From contig JALEND010000029.1 of the NCBI GenBank assembly GCA_022768045.1, positions 1 to 35,548 of the forward strand: a DNA stretch of 35,548 nucleotides, given 5' to 3'. The notes below the pieces were generated by a model. The model searched no databases. It worked only from the letters and a program-made list of their open reading frames with translations, and was not told the origin of the DNA. The position numbers and the translations under genes are program-made. This DNA comes from Mycoplasmatota bacterium. GTDB lineage: Bacteria; Bacillota_I; Bacilli_A; RF39; UBA660. Each line of letters begins with the position of its first letter. Position 1 is the first letter of the stretch. Positions 8,358 through 15,706 of the stretch are shown here, piece by piece.

Positions 8358-8367
8358 GAGGATTAAT

Positions 8368-9045
8368 ATGAATAACGTTAAAAAGATAATTATATTAATT
8401 ATTGGATTAGTAATTTTATCTGGTTGTAGTGTAAAAAGTGAAGTAAGTATTAATTCTAATAATAGTGTAGAAGAAAAGGTATATATAACAGAAAATATAA
8501 AAAAAATAAATACCAAGGGTACGGTTGATTCATATGTTAATGAATTAATCGACCTTTATGGTATAAGTTACAAAGATAAAAAGATAAATAAGAGTAAAAA
8601 TACTGTGACAGTTATATTAACTAATAAATATGATGATATATGTAAATATTTAGATAACTCATTCTTTGCAAATTATGTAACTGGTAATAAAAATTGTTCA
8701 AAGGAAAAAGATAAGTTTGTTATATCATCAAATGTATCAAATAAAGTTTGTGAAGATTGTTTAGAAAACGTAGAAACTTTTAAAATAAATTATAACTTAA
8801 ATAAAAAAAATATATTAACAAGTAATGGTATTGATACAGGAGAAAATTATAATTGGAAGATTGATGTTGGTGATGAAAAAAACATTAACTTTGAAGTGGA
8901 TAAAAAGTTTTCTATAACATATTTATTAAAAGGAATAAATAATACTGTTAAAATAACAATTTTATTTATAGTGATTTTAGTATTAGTAGCATTATTTATT
9001 AATTTTAGTTATAAGAGATTTAAGAAAAATAAAATAGATTATTAG
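8368..9045 (+). CDS. Lipoprotein with C-terminal membrane segment (tandem paralogue 1)
   Basis: A 225-residue protein. The frame is open further upstream inside the hydrolase gene, but the ATG at 8368 has a strong AGGAGG site 7 bases upstream and gives a proper lipoprotein signal (IIGLVILSGC, Cys at 19). The body is about 170 residues, Asn/Lys-rich, with several Cys (NKNCSKE, KVCEDCLEN). A C-terminal hydrophobic helix (ILFIVILVLVALF) ends in a basic KRFKKNKIDY tail. The protein would thus be held by lipid at one end and a helix at the other. It shares with the next gene the lipobox, a TNKYDDIC / TNTYDDMC core motif, a membrane helix and the tail -NKIDY. It starts 10 bp after the hydrolase, so it is likely co-transcribed and may assist that enzyme. 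Family not recognised. Confidence 0.85.
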   Translation: MNNVKKIIILIIGLVILSGCSVKSEVSINSNNSVEEKVYITENIKKINTKGTVDSYVNELIDLYGISYKDKKINKSKNTVTVILTNKYDDICKYLDNSFFANYVTGNKNCSKEKDKFVISSNVSNKVCEDCLENVETFKINYNLNKKNILTSNGIDTGENYNWKIDVGDEKNINFEVDKKFSITYLLKGINNTVKITILFIVILVLVALFINFSYKRFKKNKIDY

Positions 9046-9054
9046 GAGGATATA

Positions 9055-9798
9055 ATGACTAAGATAAGAAAAGTATTATTATTTATTATTTGTATTATAC
9101 TTTTTACAGGATGTACAGCAACAGAGAAAGTATCTTTAACAGATGATGGTAAAATAAAGGAAAATGTATCTGTTATGGAGAAAAATGCTGATGTATTATA
9201 TGGTAGTAGTACATTAGAAGAATCTATTGAACAATATTTATCTGAATATGAAGATGCTCTAAGAGTTAGGAAGTATAGCTACGACATAAAAATAAAAGAT
9301 GAGGAAAGTGGAGCTGTTTTAACTAATACATATGATGATATGTGTTCATTTATTAGAAAAACTTCATTTAGTCAGTATCTATATAAAAAATTTAATTGTG
9401 CTTTTAAAGATGGTTATTATGTTGTAGAAAGTAGTGGTGAATTTCTTAGAAAGGATTCTTTTGAAGAACCATGGAAGGTTCCTGATAAAATTATTTTAAA
9501 AATTGATTTAGGTGTTAACTTAGAAGAAAATAATGCAGATAGTGTTAATAAAACTACTTATACATGGAATTTTGATACTGATACACCTTCTTCTAAAGAA
9601 ATTAAATTTAAGGTTAATAAAAGTAAATTAGATGGTGAAAAAGAAAGAAGAATAAAGGAAAAGCAAGAGGCTAAAACAAAGAAAAAAATAATTAATGCAT
9701 TTATTTTAATTTTTGTTATAATTATTTTAGCAGTTGTTTCTTACTTCGTATATAAAGTTTTAAAGAAAAAATATGAAAATAATAAAATAGATTATTAA
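9055..9798 (+). CDS. Lipoprotein with C-terminal membrane segment (tandem paralogue 2)
   Basis: A 247-residue paralogue of the gene just upstream, 9 bp away with its own AGGAGG site. The lipoprotein signal (CIILFTGC, Cys at 20) is followed by a body with VSLTDDGKIKENVSVMEKNAD, which lines up with VSINSNNSVEEKVYITEN in its neighbour. The shared motif TNTYDDMC (TNKYDDIC in the neighbour) follows. A Lys/Glu-rich helix precedes the C-terminal membrane segment (IINAFILIFVIIILAVV), and the ending NNKIDY matches the neighbour. The two are clearly diverged duplicates. Being between the wall hydrolase and VirD4, they are candidate extracellular assembly or surface components of the T4SS. No known family was recognised. 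Confidence 0.85.
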   Translation: MTKIRKVLLFIICIILFTGCTATEKVSLTDDGKIKENVSVMEKNADVLYGSSTLEESIEQYLSEYEDALRVRKYSYDIKIKDEESGAVLTNTYDDMCSFIRKTSFSQYLYKKFNCAFKDGYYVVESSGEFLRKDSFEEPWKVPDKIILKIDLGVNLEENNADSVNKTTYTWNFDTDTPSSKEIKFKVNKSKLDGEKERRIKEKQEAKTKKKIINAFILIFVIIILAVVSYFVYKVLKKKYENNKIDY

Positions 9799-9826
9799 TA
9801 AATATATATCAATTATTTAAAATATT

Positions 9827-9835
9827 TGATATAAT
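9827..9835 (+). promoter_or_regulatory. Extended -10 promoter (TGATATAAT)
   Basis: TG-A-TATAAT lies 37 bp before the virD4 start in a 74-bp gap. No clear -35 is present. It would allow virD4 transcription independent of the hydrolase-lipoprotein genes. Confidence 0.6.
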
Positions 9836-9872
9836 TGTTTAGTAATGATAACTTGTTTATGAAGGTGATTAT

Positions 9873-12317
9873 ATGAAATTAAAATTTAGGGCAGAAAAAA
9901 AGGATGTTGTAGCTTTTATATGGGCATGCGTACTTCTTTTATTAATAGTTTCGATTTGTGTTTATAATCTTAAAGATGTAACAAATGAAGCTGAGGTAGC
10001 TAGAAGAACTGGAGTATCTTTAAATCCTATTTCTGGTTTAATACCTCCTTATCTTGGTTATACAATTGTTTTTTGGTTAGTTTCAATAATTATTTTAACT
10101 GCCAGTGTTTCATCTCATTTCTTTGAAAGAGAAAAAGGTTTTGGTTTTATTGAAGGAAAAAAAGAAGATGGATTTGGTAGATTTGCCAAAGAAGATGAAT
10201 ACAAAAAATATAAAGATGTTGAACCTGTTGAACTTAATGCAAAAGAGGCAACCACAGCAGGTTTTCCACTTGTTTATGATAAAAAGAAAAACTTAGTTTA
10301 TGTAGATAATGGTGAAGCACACTCTCTTGTAATAGGTGCTACTGGTTCTGGTAAAACTCAAATGGTTATTAATCCATTAGTTAATATTTTAGCTAAAAAG
10401 GGTGAGTCAATGATTATTTCTGACCCTAAAGGTGAAATATATGAAAAAAATGGTGAAATGTTAAGAGAGTTAGGTTATGACGTTATAGTTGTTAACTTTC
10501 GTGATCCTCAAAATGGTAGTTGTTGGAATCCATATACGCTTCCTTATAAATATTATAAAGAAGGTAATCAAGATAAAGCTAATGAGCTTTTAAATGATAT
10601 GGCTATTAACATAGCAACTGATGAAAAAGCAGATGATCCATTCTGGACAAATTCTGCAGCTGATTATTTAACTGGTTTATCACTTGGTATGTTTGAAGAT
10701 GCTCCTGAAGATGAAATTAGTATTTCAACTGTAAACTTAATGATGACAGTTGGAGATGAAAAAGTTGGTTCATCTACTTATATAAAAGAGTATTTTAAAA
10801 TGAAGGATCCAACTAGTCCTGCAGCTATTAATGCACTTGGAACAATAAATGCTCCTCAAGAAACAAAAAACTCTATAGATTCAGTTTTAAAGCAAAAGAT
10901 AAAGGTATTTGCTGTTACTCAAAACTTAGCTGAAATGTTATCTAGAAGTGATTTTGACATGGAAACAATAGGTGAAAGAAAAACAGCGGTATTCATGATT
11001 ATACAAGATGAAAAAACAACGTATCATGCACTTGCTACAATCTTTGTAAAACAATGTTATGAATCATTAATTGCGGTAGCACAAAGACATGGTGGGAAGC
11101 TTCCTGTTAGAACAAACTTCTTATTAGATGAGTTTGCTAATATGCCTAAGTTTAAAGATATTACTACTATGATTACAGCAGCTCGTTCAAGACAAATTAG
11201 AATGACTATGATAATTCAAAACTTCGCACAATTAAAACAAGTTTATGGTAATGAAGATGCAGAAACAATTCGTGGTAACTGTGGTAACATTTTGTATTTA
11301 TTAACAGGTGAGTTATCGGCACTAGAAGAAATAAGTAAATTATGTGGTGATAAAATAGTAAAAGTAGGTAAAGATAAAAAAGAAGAAACAAGGCCTTTAA
11401 TTACTGTTACAGAACTTCAAAGATTTAAACAAGATGAAGTACTTGTTTTAAAACATCGTCTTCCACCACTTAGAACTAAGTTCCTACCATTTTGGAATAC
11501 TGATTTTGGATATGGTAAAAATAATGCTGATGTTCCACCAGCAGAAATAATATCTCATGAACAAAGAAAAATAAAATTATTTGACATAAGAGAATTTGTT
11601 AATAGAAAAAAAGAAGAAAAGAGAAAAGAATTATTCTCAAATCAACCTAATAATTCAAATCAATTTAATCCATATGGTGGAGGTTCTAATCCTTTTGGAA
11701 TGCAACAAAATCCATTTGGCACGCCACCTTCTGGAAGTAATCCTTTTCCATCACCAATGGGACAAAATTCGTTTAATCCAGGAGTTCTAAATAATTCTTC
11801 TAGCAGTATTGGAAGCAATGATGAATCATTGAATATAGATGATTTAATCAAGAAAATTGATTCTAAAATTGCTGAGCTAGAGGAAGAAGAGAAGAAGGAT
11901 AACGAAGCTAAAGATAATGAAGAAGTTGCTTCTTCTAAAAAATTAGTAGAAGATATTATGAATGATAATAATATCAAAGAAGATAATAATATTCATTCAT
12001 CTGATGTTATTATGTCTCCAAATAAAATAGATTTTTCATCATTTGAATTGCCTGAAGAGAAAAAATCTGATAATAATGAGATTAAGCCAGATATAATGGA
12101 TGACTTCTTAGAAGATTTATCAATAGATGATAATGAAGATGATACGGTAATTAATACTTCTAATACTATTAATAATAATGAAGAAAATAAAGATGTTACA
12201 AACGTAGTAAATGAAGCTAAAGAACAAAAAGATGATTTATATGTAAATAAAGAAGAAGTAGATAAAATAATGAAAGAAAAAGAACCAGATGATTTCTTTG
12301 ATGAATTCTTTGAATAA
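9873..12317 (+). CDS. virD4: VirD4/TraG-type coupling ATPase
   Basis: The type IV coupling protein hands substrate to the secretion channel. It has two N-terminal membrane helices (about residues 11-30 and 58-82), a P-loop GATGSGKT at 155-162, and Walker B FLLDEFANM with Asp419/Glu420. The following AARSRQIRMTMIIQNFAQL is the usual TraG/VirD4 region. The TraM-recognition/all-alpha region is included, and the ATPase core ends by about residue 590. After it comes a 220-residue extension: first Asn/Gly/Pro/Phe-rich (NPFGMQQNPFG-type repeats), then highly acidic and Asn-rich to the end (DDFFDEFFE). Such tails on coupling proteins often take part in substrate choice. The ribosome site is GAAGGTGATT. 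The operon ends at a hairpin right at the stop. Confidence 0.95.
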   Translation: MKLKFRAEKKDVVAFIWACVLLLLIVSICVYNLKDVTNEAEVARRTGVSLNPISGLIPPYLGYTIVFWLVSIIILTASVSSHFFEREKGFGFIEGKKEDGFGRFAKEDEYKKYKDVEPVELNAKEATTAGFPLVYDKKKNLVYVDNGEAHSLVIGATGSGKTQMVINPLVNILAKKGESMIISDPKGEIYEKNGEMLRELGYDVIVVNFRDPQNGSCWNPYTLPYKYYKEGNQDKANELLNDMAINIATDEKADDPFWTNSAADYLTGLSLGMFEDAPEDEISISTVNLMMTVGDEKVGSSTYIKEYFKMKDPTSPAAINALGTINAPQETKNSIDSVLKQKIKVFAVTQNLAEMLSRSDFDMETIGERKTAVFMIIQDEKTTYHALATIFVKQCYESLIAVAQRHGGKLPVRTNFLLDEFANMPKFKDITTMITAARSRQIRMTMIIQNFAQLKQVYGNEDAETIRGNCGNILYLLTGELSALEEISKLCGDKIVKVGKDKKEETRPLITVTELQRFKQDEVLVLKHRLPPLRTKFLPFWNTDFGYGKNNADVPPAEIISHEQRKIKLFDIREFVNRKKEEKRKELFSNQPNNSNQFNPYGGGSNPFGMQQNPFGTPPSGSNPFPSPMGQNSFNPGVLNNSSSSIGSNDESLNIDDLIKKIDSKIAELEEEEKKDNEAKDNEEVASSKKLVEDIMNDNNIKEDNNIHSSDVIMSPNKIDFSSFELPEEKKSDNNEIKPDIMDDFLEDLSIDDNEDDTVINTSNTINNNEENKDVTNVVNEAKEQKDDLYVNKEEVDKIMKEKEPDDFFDEFFE

Positions 12318-12339
12318 AAAGCATTTATATGCTTTTTTT
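12316..12339 (+). terminator. Intrinsic terminator after virD4
   Basis: AAAAAGCAT pairs with ATGCTTTTT around a 4-nt TTAT loop, ending in a run of T. It starts at the virD4 stop codon and marks the 3' end of the T4SS locus. Confidence 0.85.
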
Positions 12340-12361
12340 CATATAATATAACGGTGATGTT

Positions 12362-12634
12362 ATGATAGTTTCATTTGATGAAATAGATAAAAATTGTAAA
12401 ATAATTGATATAAGAGATAATATAAGTTTTAGTGAATATAACATAAAAAATAGTTTAAATGTTCCAAAAATAAAATTATTATCTGATCCAAGTTTATATA
12501 TTAATAAGGATGAGATTGTTTACATAGTATGTGATGAGGGAAAGAGTAGTAAGAGTACTGCTAATATTTTAAATAAATTAGGTTATAAATGCTATAGCAT
12601 AGAAGGTGGAATTGATAGTATAAAGAAACAATAA
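12362..12634 (+). CDS. Rhodanese-like domain protein
   Basis: A single-domain, 90-residue rhodanese-like protein. Family signs are KIIDIRDNISFSEYNIKNSLNVP (the D-x-R-x-x-x-x-x-x-x-x-I-x-x-S-x-N-x-P pattern), then YIVCDEGKSSKSTANIL with the active-site Cys57 and its loop CDEGKSS, and the closing GYKCYSIEGGI. Such proteins (GlpE/PspE-like) carry a persulfide sulfur on the Cys. The loop is acidic at position 2, as in many stand-alone bacterial forms. A possible TATAAT is at 12342-12347 and a GGTGAT ribosome site lies just before the ATG, so the leader would be very short. The gene is bounded by terminators on both sides, so it appears monocistronic. Confidence 0.88.
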   Translation: MIVSFDEIDKNCKIIDIRDNISFSEYNIKNSLNVPKIKLLSDPSLYINKDEIVYIVCDEGKSSKSTANILNKLGYKCYSIEGGIDSIKKQ

Positions 12635-12648
12635 AGTTTCTTTTTTTT
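12622..12648 (+). terminator. Intrinsic terminator
   Basis: AAAGAAAC and GTTTCTTT form a stem around a 6-nt AATAAA loop, followed by at least eight T. It begins within the last codons of the rhodanese gene. Confidence 0.8.
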
Positions 12649-12681
12649 GACAATAAAATTTATCATTTCATTTTAAATTTA

Positions 12682-12690
12682 TGATATACT
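12682..12690 (+). promoter_or_regulatory. Extended -10 promoter of rmuC (TGATATACT)
   Basis: TG-A-TATACT lies 26 bp before the rmuC start. A TTGACA at 12647-12652 is too far upstream to pair with it at normal spacing. Confidence 0.55.
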
Positions 12691-12716
12691 TATATATAGA
12701 ATAAGGAGGTAATAAG

Positions 12717-13796
12717 ATGGAATATATTATAATAGGATTACTTATATTACTTATTATATTAGTTATATTTTCAATATCTAAAAATATTAACGAAAGTAAT
12801 ATAACGGAAAGATTAGGAAAGTTAGAAACTAGTATGATTAAAGAGTTAGGGGAATTTAAATCAGGTGTTAGTACTAATTTAAATAATGATTTTGAAAAAC
12901 TTAATGATAGAATAGAACATAAATTAAATATGATAAATGATCATGTAAATGAAAGATTAGATGTTAACTTTGAAAAAACAAATAAGACTTTTACATCTGT
13001 GTTAGAAAGATTATCTAAAATAGATGAGGCTCAAAAAAAGATAGATACTTTATCAACAGATATAGTATCACTTCAGTCTATTTTAACTGATAAGAAATCT
13101 CGTGGTATATTTGGTGAAGTTAATTTAAAACATATATTAGTTAGTGTTTTTGGAGAAAATAATGATAACATATATAAAATGCAATATACTTTTAACAATG
13201 GTTATATAGCAGATTGTGTTTTATTTGCACCAGAACCTCTTGGTACAATAGCAATTGATTCTAAATTTCCACTAGATAACTACAGATTAATGATAGATAA
13301 AAAAGCTGGTTTAATAGAAAGACAAAACGCTGAGAAAAACTTTAAATCAGATGTAAAAAAACATATTGATGCAATTGCTAATAAATACATAATAAAGGGA
13401 GTAACAAGTAATCAAGCTATTATGTTTTTACCTGCAGAAGCAATATTTGCAGAGCTTAATGCATATCATTCTGATATAATAGAATATGCTTATAAAAAGA
13501 GGGTTTGGATAACATCTCCAACTACTTTAATGAGTACATTAACTACTATTGAACTTGTTATAAAAAATATAGAAAAAGATAAATATACAAATATTATTCA
13601 TGAGGAATTAAATAAATTATCAGTAGACTTTAAGCGTTATAAAGAAAGATGGGATAAATTATCTAGAAGTATAGATGCTGTAAGTCGTGATGCAAATGAT
13701 ATACATATTACAACAGATAAAATATCAAAAAGATTTGATGCAATAAATAATGTTGATACTTCAGTATTAACTGATAATAAAAAACTTGACAAGTAA
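12717..13796 (+). CDS. rmuC: RmuC-family DNA recombination protein
   Basis: An RmuC family protein of 359 residues. These membrane-anchored coiled-coil proteins carry a restriction-endonuclease-like core and limit DNA inversion/recombination between repeats. The first 20 residues form a membrane anchor (IIIGLLILLIILVIFSI). Residues about 25-120 form a long coiled coil. The core follows: SRGIFGEVNLKHIL, then NGYIADCVLF, GTIAIDSKFPLDNY (the conserved D-S-K-F-P motif of the family) and AIMFLPAEAIFAE. A helical tail completes the protein. A perfect AAGGAGGT ribosome site precedes the ATG. The length is shorter than E. coli RmuC (about 475) but usual for Firmicutes forms. Confidence 0.92.
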   Translation: MEYIIIGLLILLIILVIFSISKNINESNITERLGKLETSMIKELGEFKSGVSTNLNNDFEKLNDRIEHKLNMINDHVNERLDVNFEKTNKTFTSVLERLSKIDEAQKKIDTLSTDIVSLQSILTDKKSRGIFGEVNLKHILVSVFGENNDNIYKMQYTFNNGYIADCVLFAPEPLGTIAIDSKFPLDNYRLMIDKKAGLIERQNAEKNFKSDVKKHIDAIANKYIIKGVTSNQAIMFLPAEAIFAELNAYHSDIIEYAYKKRVWITSPTTLMSTLTTIELVIKNIEKDKYTNIIHEELNKLSVDFKRYKERWDKLSRSIDAVSRDANDIHITTDKISKRFDAINNVDTSVLTDNKKLDK

Positions 13797-13814
13797 TGAA
13801 TAAAGTGATATTAT
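13786..13814 (+). promoter_or_regulatory. Promoter TTGACA-17-TATTAT inside rmuC 3' end, with leader hairpin
   Basis: A consensus -35 (13786-13791) lies within the last rmuC codons and TG-A-TATTAT (13806-13814) follows 17 bp later. Just after the expected start of transcription, TCGCTT/AAGCGA (13824-13839) forms a small hairpin at the 5' end of the mRNA. This argues that the next gene begins at 13859, not at the ATG overlapping the rmuC stop. Confidence 0.75.
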
Positions 13815-13858
13815 CATTGTTATTCGCTTTAAAAAGCGAGAAAAGAAAGGATGATATT

Positions 13859-14161
13859 ATGAATTCAGTAAAAAAAGTTGGTAATTCATCAGAATTAAAT
13901 TTTTTAACAGATGTTAACGATTTAGGTCGTAAAAACAAGTTAGTTGAAGATTTAATATATGGTAACTTAAATGTATTAACCATAGTAGCAGCAGTAGACA
14001 CTAGTGAACCAAGTACACTAAAAGATATATATGAAGATAGAGAAGCAATGGAGTTATCAGAATTCTCAAAAGCCTTCGATATTGAAGAACAAATGACATA
14101 TAATCCTGATGGAAAACATTATGCAACTTTAACATTTAAAAAGAAAAATAATAAAAAATAA
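13859..14161 (+). CDS. Small conserved-looking protein, unknown
   Basis: Unrecognised 100-residue soluble protein. An in-frame ATG at 13796 overlaps the rmuC stop, but a good promoter and a leader hairpin lie between that codon and 13859, and AAAGAAAGGATGAT sits just before the second ATG. The shorter start is therefore chosen. The sequence has a mixed charged front (VGNSSELNFLTDVND), a hydrophobic strand (GNLNVLTIVAAVD), an acidic helix (IYEDREAMELSEF) and a basic Lys/Asn tail. No membrane segment or Cys is seen. A bidirectional terminator follows at once. No function can be proposed. Confidence 0.7.
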   Translation: MNSVKKVGNSSELNFLTDVNDLGRKNKLVEDLIYGNLNVLTIVAAVDTSEPSTLKDIYEDREAMELSEFSKAFDIEEQMTYNPDGKHYATLTFKKKNNKK

Positions 14162-14184
14162 GTTTCGTTTGAAACTTATTTTTT
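14157..14184. terminator. Bidirectional terminator between convergent genes
   Basis: AATAAGTTTC pairs with GAAACTTATT around GTTT (10-bp stem). T-rich tails stand on both strands, so it can end both the plus-strand gene and the minus-strand RNHCP gene. Confidence 0.85.
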
Positions 14185-14188
14185 ATTA

Positions 14189-14494
14189 TTAAAATTCTTT
14201 CATTGATAATTCAATTATTTTATTCATGTTATCATCATTAGCAGCTATGTTTTTATGAATCATTCCGCACTTTTCACATTTATATATTATTTTATATGTG
14301 TCCTTAAATTTTTCAATATCTATAGGAACGAGCATTCCCATGCAGGTATTTAATCTGTCTCCAGGATTAATATCAACATGTTTAGAGTATAGACAGTAAG
14401 GGCAATGATCTCTTGCAGTGTAATTTAATTTAGTAACATTTCTTTTACAGTTTTCACAAACAAAGTTTTCGTCTTTCATAGTAAATTTTTTCAA
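14189..14494 (-). CDS. RNHCP-domain zinc-ribbon protein, TTG start
   Basis: A 101-residue protein of the RNHCP family, named after its R-N-H-C-P motif; here the motif reads ARDHCPYCLYSKHVD, followed by NPGDRLNTCMGMLVP. Two Cys pairs flank it: FVCENC near the start and YKCEKCGMIH near the end, making zinc ribbons. The function of the family is unknown. The start codon is TTG at 14494: an AGGTGAT ribosome site lies 5 bases before it, while the next in-frame ATG is 20 bases from that site. The promoter (TAGACA, 17 bp, TG-C-TATAAT) fits this start. Confidence 0.9.
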   Translation of the reverse strand: MKKFTMKDENFVCENCKRNVTKLNYTARDHCPYCLYSKHVDINPGDRLNTCMGMLVPIDIEKFKDTYKIIYKCEKCGMIHKNIAANDDNMNKIIELSMKEF

Positions 14495-14513
14495 AATATA
14501 TCACCTGTAATAA

Positions 14514-14542
14514 ATTATAGCAAATATTTAAAATATTGTCTA
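14514..14542 (-). promoter_or_regulatory. Promoter of the RNHCP gene
   Basis: On the minus strand TAGACA (14542-14537) is 17 bp from TATAAT (14519-14514), preceded by TG (extended -10). It is back to back with the promoter of the divergent plus-strand gene. Confidence 0.75.
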
Positions 14543-14546
14543 AATA

Positions 14547-14555
14547 TGTTATAAT
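14547..14555 (+). promoter_or_regulatory. Extended -10 promoter (TGTTATAAT)
   Basis: TG-T-TATAAT lies 24 bp before the start at 14580. It sits a few bases from the -35 of the divergent RNHCP promoter, so the two may compete for polymerase. Confidence 0.65.
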
Positions 14556-14579
14556 TATTAAAGAAATTAGGTGAAGTAG

Positions 14580-14993
14580 ATGATTGTAAAAAAAATTAAC
14601 AGACCGGATATAAAACAATTAATAGAAGAACAAACATTTAATAATAAGATATATAGAATCTGTGATAGTTATGCTCCTAAGTTAGGATTTATTAATACTA
14701 GTATTAATATAACAACAAAAGAAATTGAAACGGATTTCGAATATAATTTAGAAAGAGGATTAAGCTACGAAAATGGAGAAATTAAATCATATTTTATAAA
14801 ACTTAATAAAAATGGTTCTTCGTTTGAAAGTGCTTTTACTAGTGATCAGTTAAAATATTATGATGAGATAATAAATGAGTTTGAAACTTTAATTTCATCT
14901 GGTATGTCTTCTTTTACAAATGAATCGTTAAGTGTATATAATAAATTTAAATGTGAATTTGTTAAGGTAAATGGTGGTAGTCATGCAATATAA
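14580..14993 (+). CDS. Unknown protein upstream of scpA
   Basis: Unrecognised 137-residue protein. It begins with MIVKKINRPDIKQLIEEQTFNNKIYRICDSYAPK and continues with an alternating strand-like middle (TSINITTKEIETDFEYNLE) and a helix near residues 97-112. It looks soluble, has only two Cys and shows no known catalytic motif. AGGTGA is 5 bases before the ATG and an extended -10 promoter precedes it. Its last 11 bases overlap the start of scpA, so it is the first gene of the scpA-scpB-slipin operon and may be expressed with the condensin accessory proteins. Confidence 0.75.
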   Translation: MIVKKINRPDIKQLIEEQTFNNKIYRICDSYAPKLGFINTSINITTKEIETDFEYNLERGLSYENGEIKSYFIKLNKNGSSFESAFTSDQLKYYDEIINEFETLISSGMSSFTNESLSVYNKFKCEFVKVNGGSHAI

Positions 14994-15705
14994 AGTAACT
15001 ATAGATAATTTTGATGGTCCGTTAGATTTATTATTGCACCTAATTAAAGAACAAGATATTGATATATATGATATTAAAATAGAGGAAATAACTAAGCAAT
15101 ATTTAGATTATATAAAAGAGATGAAGGATCTTAATTTATCAGTTGCTAGTGAGTATTTAGTTATGGCATCTGAGTTAATAGAAATGAAGTCAAAAATGCT
15201 TTTACCAAAGAAAGAAAAACAAGAAGATGATGAATATGAAGAAGATCCAAGAGAAGTACTTATTGAAAGACTTTTGGCTTATAAAAAATATAAGGAAGTT
15301 ACTAGTGAGTTTAAGGATTTAGAGTTAACTAGAAAATTAGTTTTTACAAAAGAGCCAGTTAATTTAAGTAGTTATGCTAAAGAAAAAGATATAAAAGAAG
15401 ATCTTGGGGTAGATGATTTAATTAATGCATTTAATATTCTTATGCAGAAAAAAGAGTTAGATAAACCACTTGCAACTAAAATAACTAAAAAAGAGTTATC
15501 TGTGTCTGAAAAAGTAAAAAAGATAAAAGATATATTAAAAGTTAGAAAGAAAATGAACTTTGAAGAAGTATTTGAGGTTCAAAGTAAAGAAGAAGTAATT
15601 ATAAGTTTTTTATCTATCTTAGAAATGGTAAAGAAAAAAGAAATTTTATTAACTCAAGAAGGTAATTTTAAATCCATAATTATTTCTTTAAGAGAAGGTG
15701 ATTAA
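14983..15705 (+). CDS. scpA: Segregation and condensation protein A (kleisin)
   Basis: The kleisin subunit bridges the SMC heads and binds ScpB, compacting and segregating the chromosome. The signature front DNFDGPLDLLLHLIKEQ-type sequence, followed by DIYDIKIEEITKQYLDYI, EYLVMASELIEMKSKMLLP and an acidic linker (DDEYEEDPRE), is classic ScpA. The C-terminal winged-helix part (VIISFLSILEMVKKKEI) is present. The total of 240 residues is a normal length. The ATG at 14983 is chosen because family members begin a few residues before the D-x-F-x-G-P-L motif; an in-frame ATG at 14971 would add only MVVV. It overlaps the previous gene and is followed directly by scpB. Confidence 0.95.
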   Translation: MQYKVTIDNFDGPLDLLLHLIKEQDIDIYDIKIEEITKQYLDYIKEMKDLNLSVASEYLVMASELIEMKSKMLLPKKEKQEDDEYEEDPREVLIERLLAYKKYKEVTSEFKDLELTRKLVFTKEPVNLSSYAKEKDIKEDLGVDDLINAFNILMQKKELDKPLATKITKKELSVSEKVKKIKDILKVRKKMNFEEVFEVQSKEEVIISFLSILEMVKKKEILLTQEGNFKSIIISLREGD

Positions 15706-15706
15706 T

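Noticed and set aside
8224-8367. Upstream extension of the first lipoprotein frame
   Set aside because: It would overlap the hydrolase gene by 134 bases, lacks a ribosome site and would bury the lipoprotein signal; the ATG at 8368 has AGGAGG and a proper signal.
11660-11977. Minus-strand frame of 105 codons inside virD4
   Set aside because: Antisense of the low-complexity virD4 tail; Ser-rich translation reflects the acidic and Asn-rich plus-strand codons.
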